Of a stretch of 64,000 nt of DNA, positions 62,269 to 64,000 are shown one piece after another (within the stretch, counting starts at the first letter, position 1; each line of letters begins with the position of its first letter). Under the pieces are notes generated by a model. It was given only the letters and a program-made list of their open reading frames with translations. It made no database searches and was not told the DNA's origin. A program made the position numbers and the translations under genes. Source of the stretch: an uncultured Lachnospiraceae bacterium (lineage in GTDB: Bacteria > Bacillota > Clostridia > Lachnospirales > Lachnospiraceae). The stretch covers positions 16,603 through 80,602 of the forward strand of contig CAJUIS010000010.1 in the NCBI GenBank assembly GCA_910586645.1. The letters are read 5' to 3'.

Positions 62269-62408
62269 GATGAAAAAGTTTAAAAATATGTAAATAATCA
62301 AAAATATTTATATTATTTTTATAAAATGACAAATAAATTGTAAAAAAATAAAAATTTATCTAATAATAGTATAAAATAATATAAAAATCTATAAAAATAA
62401 GTAATAAA
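62269..62408. other. Extremely AT-rich spacer
   Basis: About 140 bases of almost pure A/T with AAATA/TAAAAT runs between the cassette promoter and the surface-protein remnant. No gene, hairpin or repeat unit beyond A/T homopolymers is seen. It contrasts sharply with the rest of the window and may mark the right boundary of the acquired cassette. Confidence 0.7.
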
Positions 62409-63783
62409 ATGCACAACATGAAAGTAATGAAAACAGTTTTTGCGCAGACAATGCCGTGCGAGATTACGGATCTTTGCGCTTATGGCAAATATTACGCGGC
62501 GGTTTCCGGTATCAAAGATGGTATAAGCAGCGACGACACATTTTCAGATCCAATTTTGCTTGAACCAAAAGAAGATTCTGATGCGGCAAGGGCCAGAGCG
62601 GATCTTGACTGGACATTAAAAGGGATTTAAAACGGAAATATTGCGGATAGTACAAAAAACCGGTTTGAGATTGGCGCAAAGGGAGAACTTTACGGCAGCG
62701 GTTTTACGATTTTTTCTTCCTCAGTTCGGCGGGTTACGGTGTGCAGAATGACGGTTCCGTTTGGCGTCCGTCAAAAAATTGGGGCGATGCAAAATCAAAG
62801 ATTACAATTAAGGCTGAATATAATGGGGAAACTGCAGAAAAAACAGAAACGGCAAAAGTAAAAGCGGCCGTGCCAGAGATGGGATATGCCATAGAAAGCG
62901 GAACAGAACAGTATAATAACTCAGAAGTCAATCTGACAGCAGAAGGCACAAAAGACTGGTATCAGTTTCGCAACCGTATCAGGCGGCACGAATACGATTA
63001 CAGCTGACAGCCTAACAAAAAAGACGTCTGGAGGAAAAACTTGCCGATGAAGCGGCAACGGCAGAAGAATTAACAAACCTTGCGAATCAGGTAAAAAATT
63101 GCAGTTGTGCAGTTGAGTCTGGAGAAACGAAAAAGATGCTTGCAGACGCAAAGGATGCGTTAAGGCAGACAGTGGAAAAAGCGGAATCAGCTATAACCAC
63201 AGGAAAGAAAAATTGCACGGATAAAAGCTGGAGCACGTTTATGCGGGCATATGAAGCGGCGAAAGCTGCTCCGGAGAATGCGGACGCTGGGACGCTGAAC
63301 AGGCTTGCGGCAGATATCCTGGAAAAACAGGGAGCGCTGAAAGAAAAAGAAGAAGATAAGAACAAATGTTCAAAAAAGAATTAAAAAGATCCGCTATAAA
63401 GTGACAAATGCAAAGAAGAAAACTGTTCTGGCAGTGAAGGGGCTGGATAAGAAAGCAGGAAGCATCCAGATCTCGGATATGGTAGAAATTAACGAAAAAA
63501 ATGCAGTGTGACAGAAATTGGATCATCGGTATTTAAAGGTTATGGCAAAGCAGTTTCACTGACGGTTGGAAAAAATGTAAAAACAATCGGAAAACAGGCG
63601 TTTAAAAGCTGTAAAAAGTTAAAAACAGTAAAGATTACAGGAAAAGCGTTAAAGATGGTCAAGAGCGGAGCGTTTAAAAATACGGTAAAGTCTGTAAAAG
63701 TAAAATGGCCGAAATCGCTTTCAAAAAAACAGCGCAGCAGATTGACAAAAATGCTGAAAAAACAGGGACTGAAAACGAAATAG
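62409..63783 (+). pseudogene. Broken surface protein with FIVAR-like and leucine-rich-repeat regions
   Basis: Several open pieces in changing frames read as one decayed protein. 62409-62627 holds an unrecognised start. 62741-63007 has an Ig-like strand pattern (SKITIKAEYNGETAEK). 63030-63384 is a helical FIVAR-like part (WSTFMRAYEAAKAAPENADA). 63375-63510 shows YKVTNAKKKTVLAVKGLDKK. 63508-63783 is a BspA-type leucine-rich repeat (VTEIGSSVFKGYG, KTIGKQAFKSCKKLKTVKI), ending in TAG 63783. Frame changes near 63380 and 63500 fall at A6-A7 runs; an in-frame TAA lies at 62628. Remains of a secreted clostridial adhesin-like protein; phase variation is an alternative to decay. Confidence 0.75.
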
Positions 63784-63813
63784 ATAAAATGAAAAGATTT
63801 TATAAAAAGAGGG

Positions 63814-63855
63814 GAGCCGCCGTACGGGAAATATCCGTGCGGCGGTTCTTTTTTT
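63814..63855 (+). terminator. Rho-independent terminator after the surface-protein remnant
   Basis: Long GC-rich hairpin (GCCGCCGTACGG with CCGTGCGGCGG, one G-T pair) and a loop of about six bases, followed by eight Ts. An intact terminator behind a broken gene. The 145 bases beyond it to the window end are AT-rich with no feature seen. Confidence 0.85.
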
Positions 63856-64000
63856 GTATAAGAAAAATTTGTTCTTAATCGAAAAACACATGAAAGAAAA
63901 AATCAGAAACAATAGGGGATTTTCGGATAAACATTTTGAAAAGTATGTAGTCTGTAATTAATAATATAAAATTATTAATTATATATATTTAATTGACTTA

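Noticed and set aside
1..64000. tRNA, rRNA or riboswitch genes
   Set aside because: I looked in the intergenic gaps for cloverleaf ends, T-box or vitamin-switch cores and saw none I could support; a covariance-model scan would settle it.

Overview
The window looks like a piece of a spore-forming Clostridia chromosome, most likely Lachnospiraceae. This is inferred from gene content (Spo0A, ECF transporter, DUF1292, DUF5662 and DUF5688 proteins, a CD1871A-type CXXC peptide, an archaeal-type phosphoglycerate mutase beside homoserine dehydrogenase), strong AGGAGG-type ribosome binding sites and moderate GC. No database search was possible. No rRNA, tRNA or CRISPR array was recognised.

Layout. 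1-4.8 kb: end of a PucR/CdaR-type regulator, ftsE-ftsX, an S41 protease, a VanZ protein and prfB with its programmed +1 frameshift. 4.9-8.7 kb: hom, an apgM-like putative homoserine kinase and aspartate kinase (aspartate-family amino acids). 8.7-12.6 kb: pyrC-pyrF-pyrK-pyrD, closed by a terminator. 12.7-16.8 kb: a fused FeoA-FeoB iron transporter, then a redox trio (TlpA-like lipoprotein, 49-residue CXXC peptide, NapH-like ferredoxin membrane protein). 16.8-20 kb: an unknown gene divergent from a Ser/Thr kinase whose C-terminal half resembles a tRNA-guanine transglycosylase barrel. 20-27.4 kb: gltX, a UvrD-like helicase, DUF1292, a GH13-like protein that has lost its catalytic residues, DUF5662 and trpS. 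27.5-35.3 kb: plsX-acpP-rnc-smc-ftsY-ilvA. 35.4-38.9 kb: spo0A with a rich regulatory region, glgA and convergent DUF5688. 39-43.4 kb (minus strand): regulator-potABCD polyamine operon. 43.6-50.6 kb: a DUF5050 protein, an MBOAT/SGNH/GDSL cell-surface acylation cluster, an exonuclease and small hypotheticals. 50.8-58.9 kb: VanW protein, HypE/AIR-synthase-like protein, Lrp regulator with aminotransferase, trmL, ecfA1-ecfA2-ecfT and truA.

59-64 kb is accessory. A response regulator stops after its receiver domain, and an AT-rich restriction-modification cassette begins exactly at its stop codon. The cassette has a methyltransferase on the plus strand, and facing it a controller HTH protein followed by a PD-(D/E)xK-like putative endonuclease. 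It is followed by a very AT-rich stretch and the frameshifted remains of a surface protein with FIVAR-like and leucine-rich-repeat sequence. This C-R/M cassette and the kinase/TGT-like fusion are the two most unusual elements.
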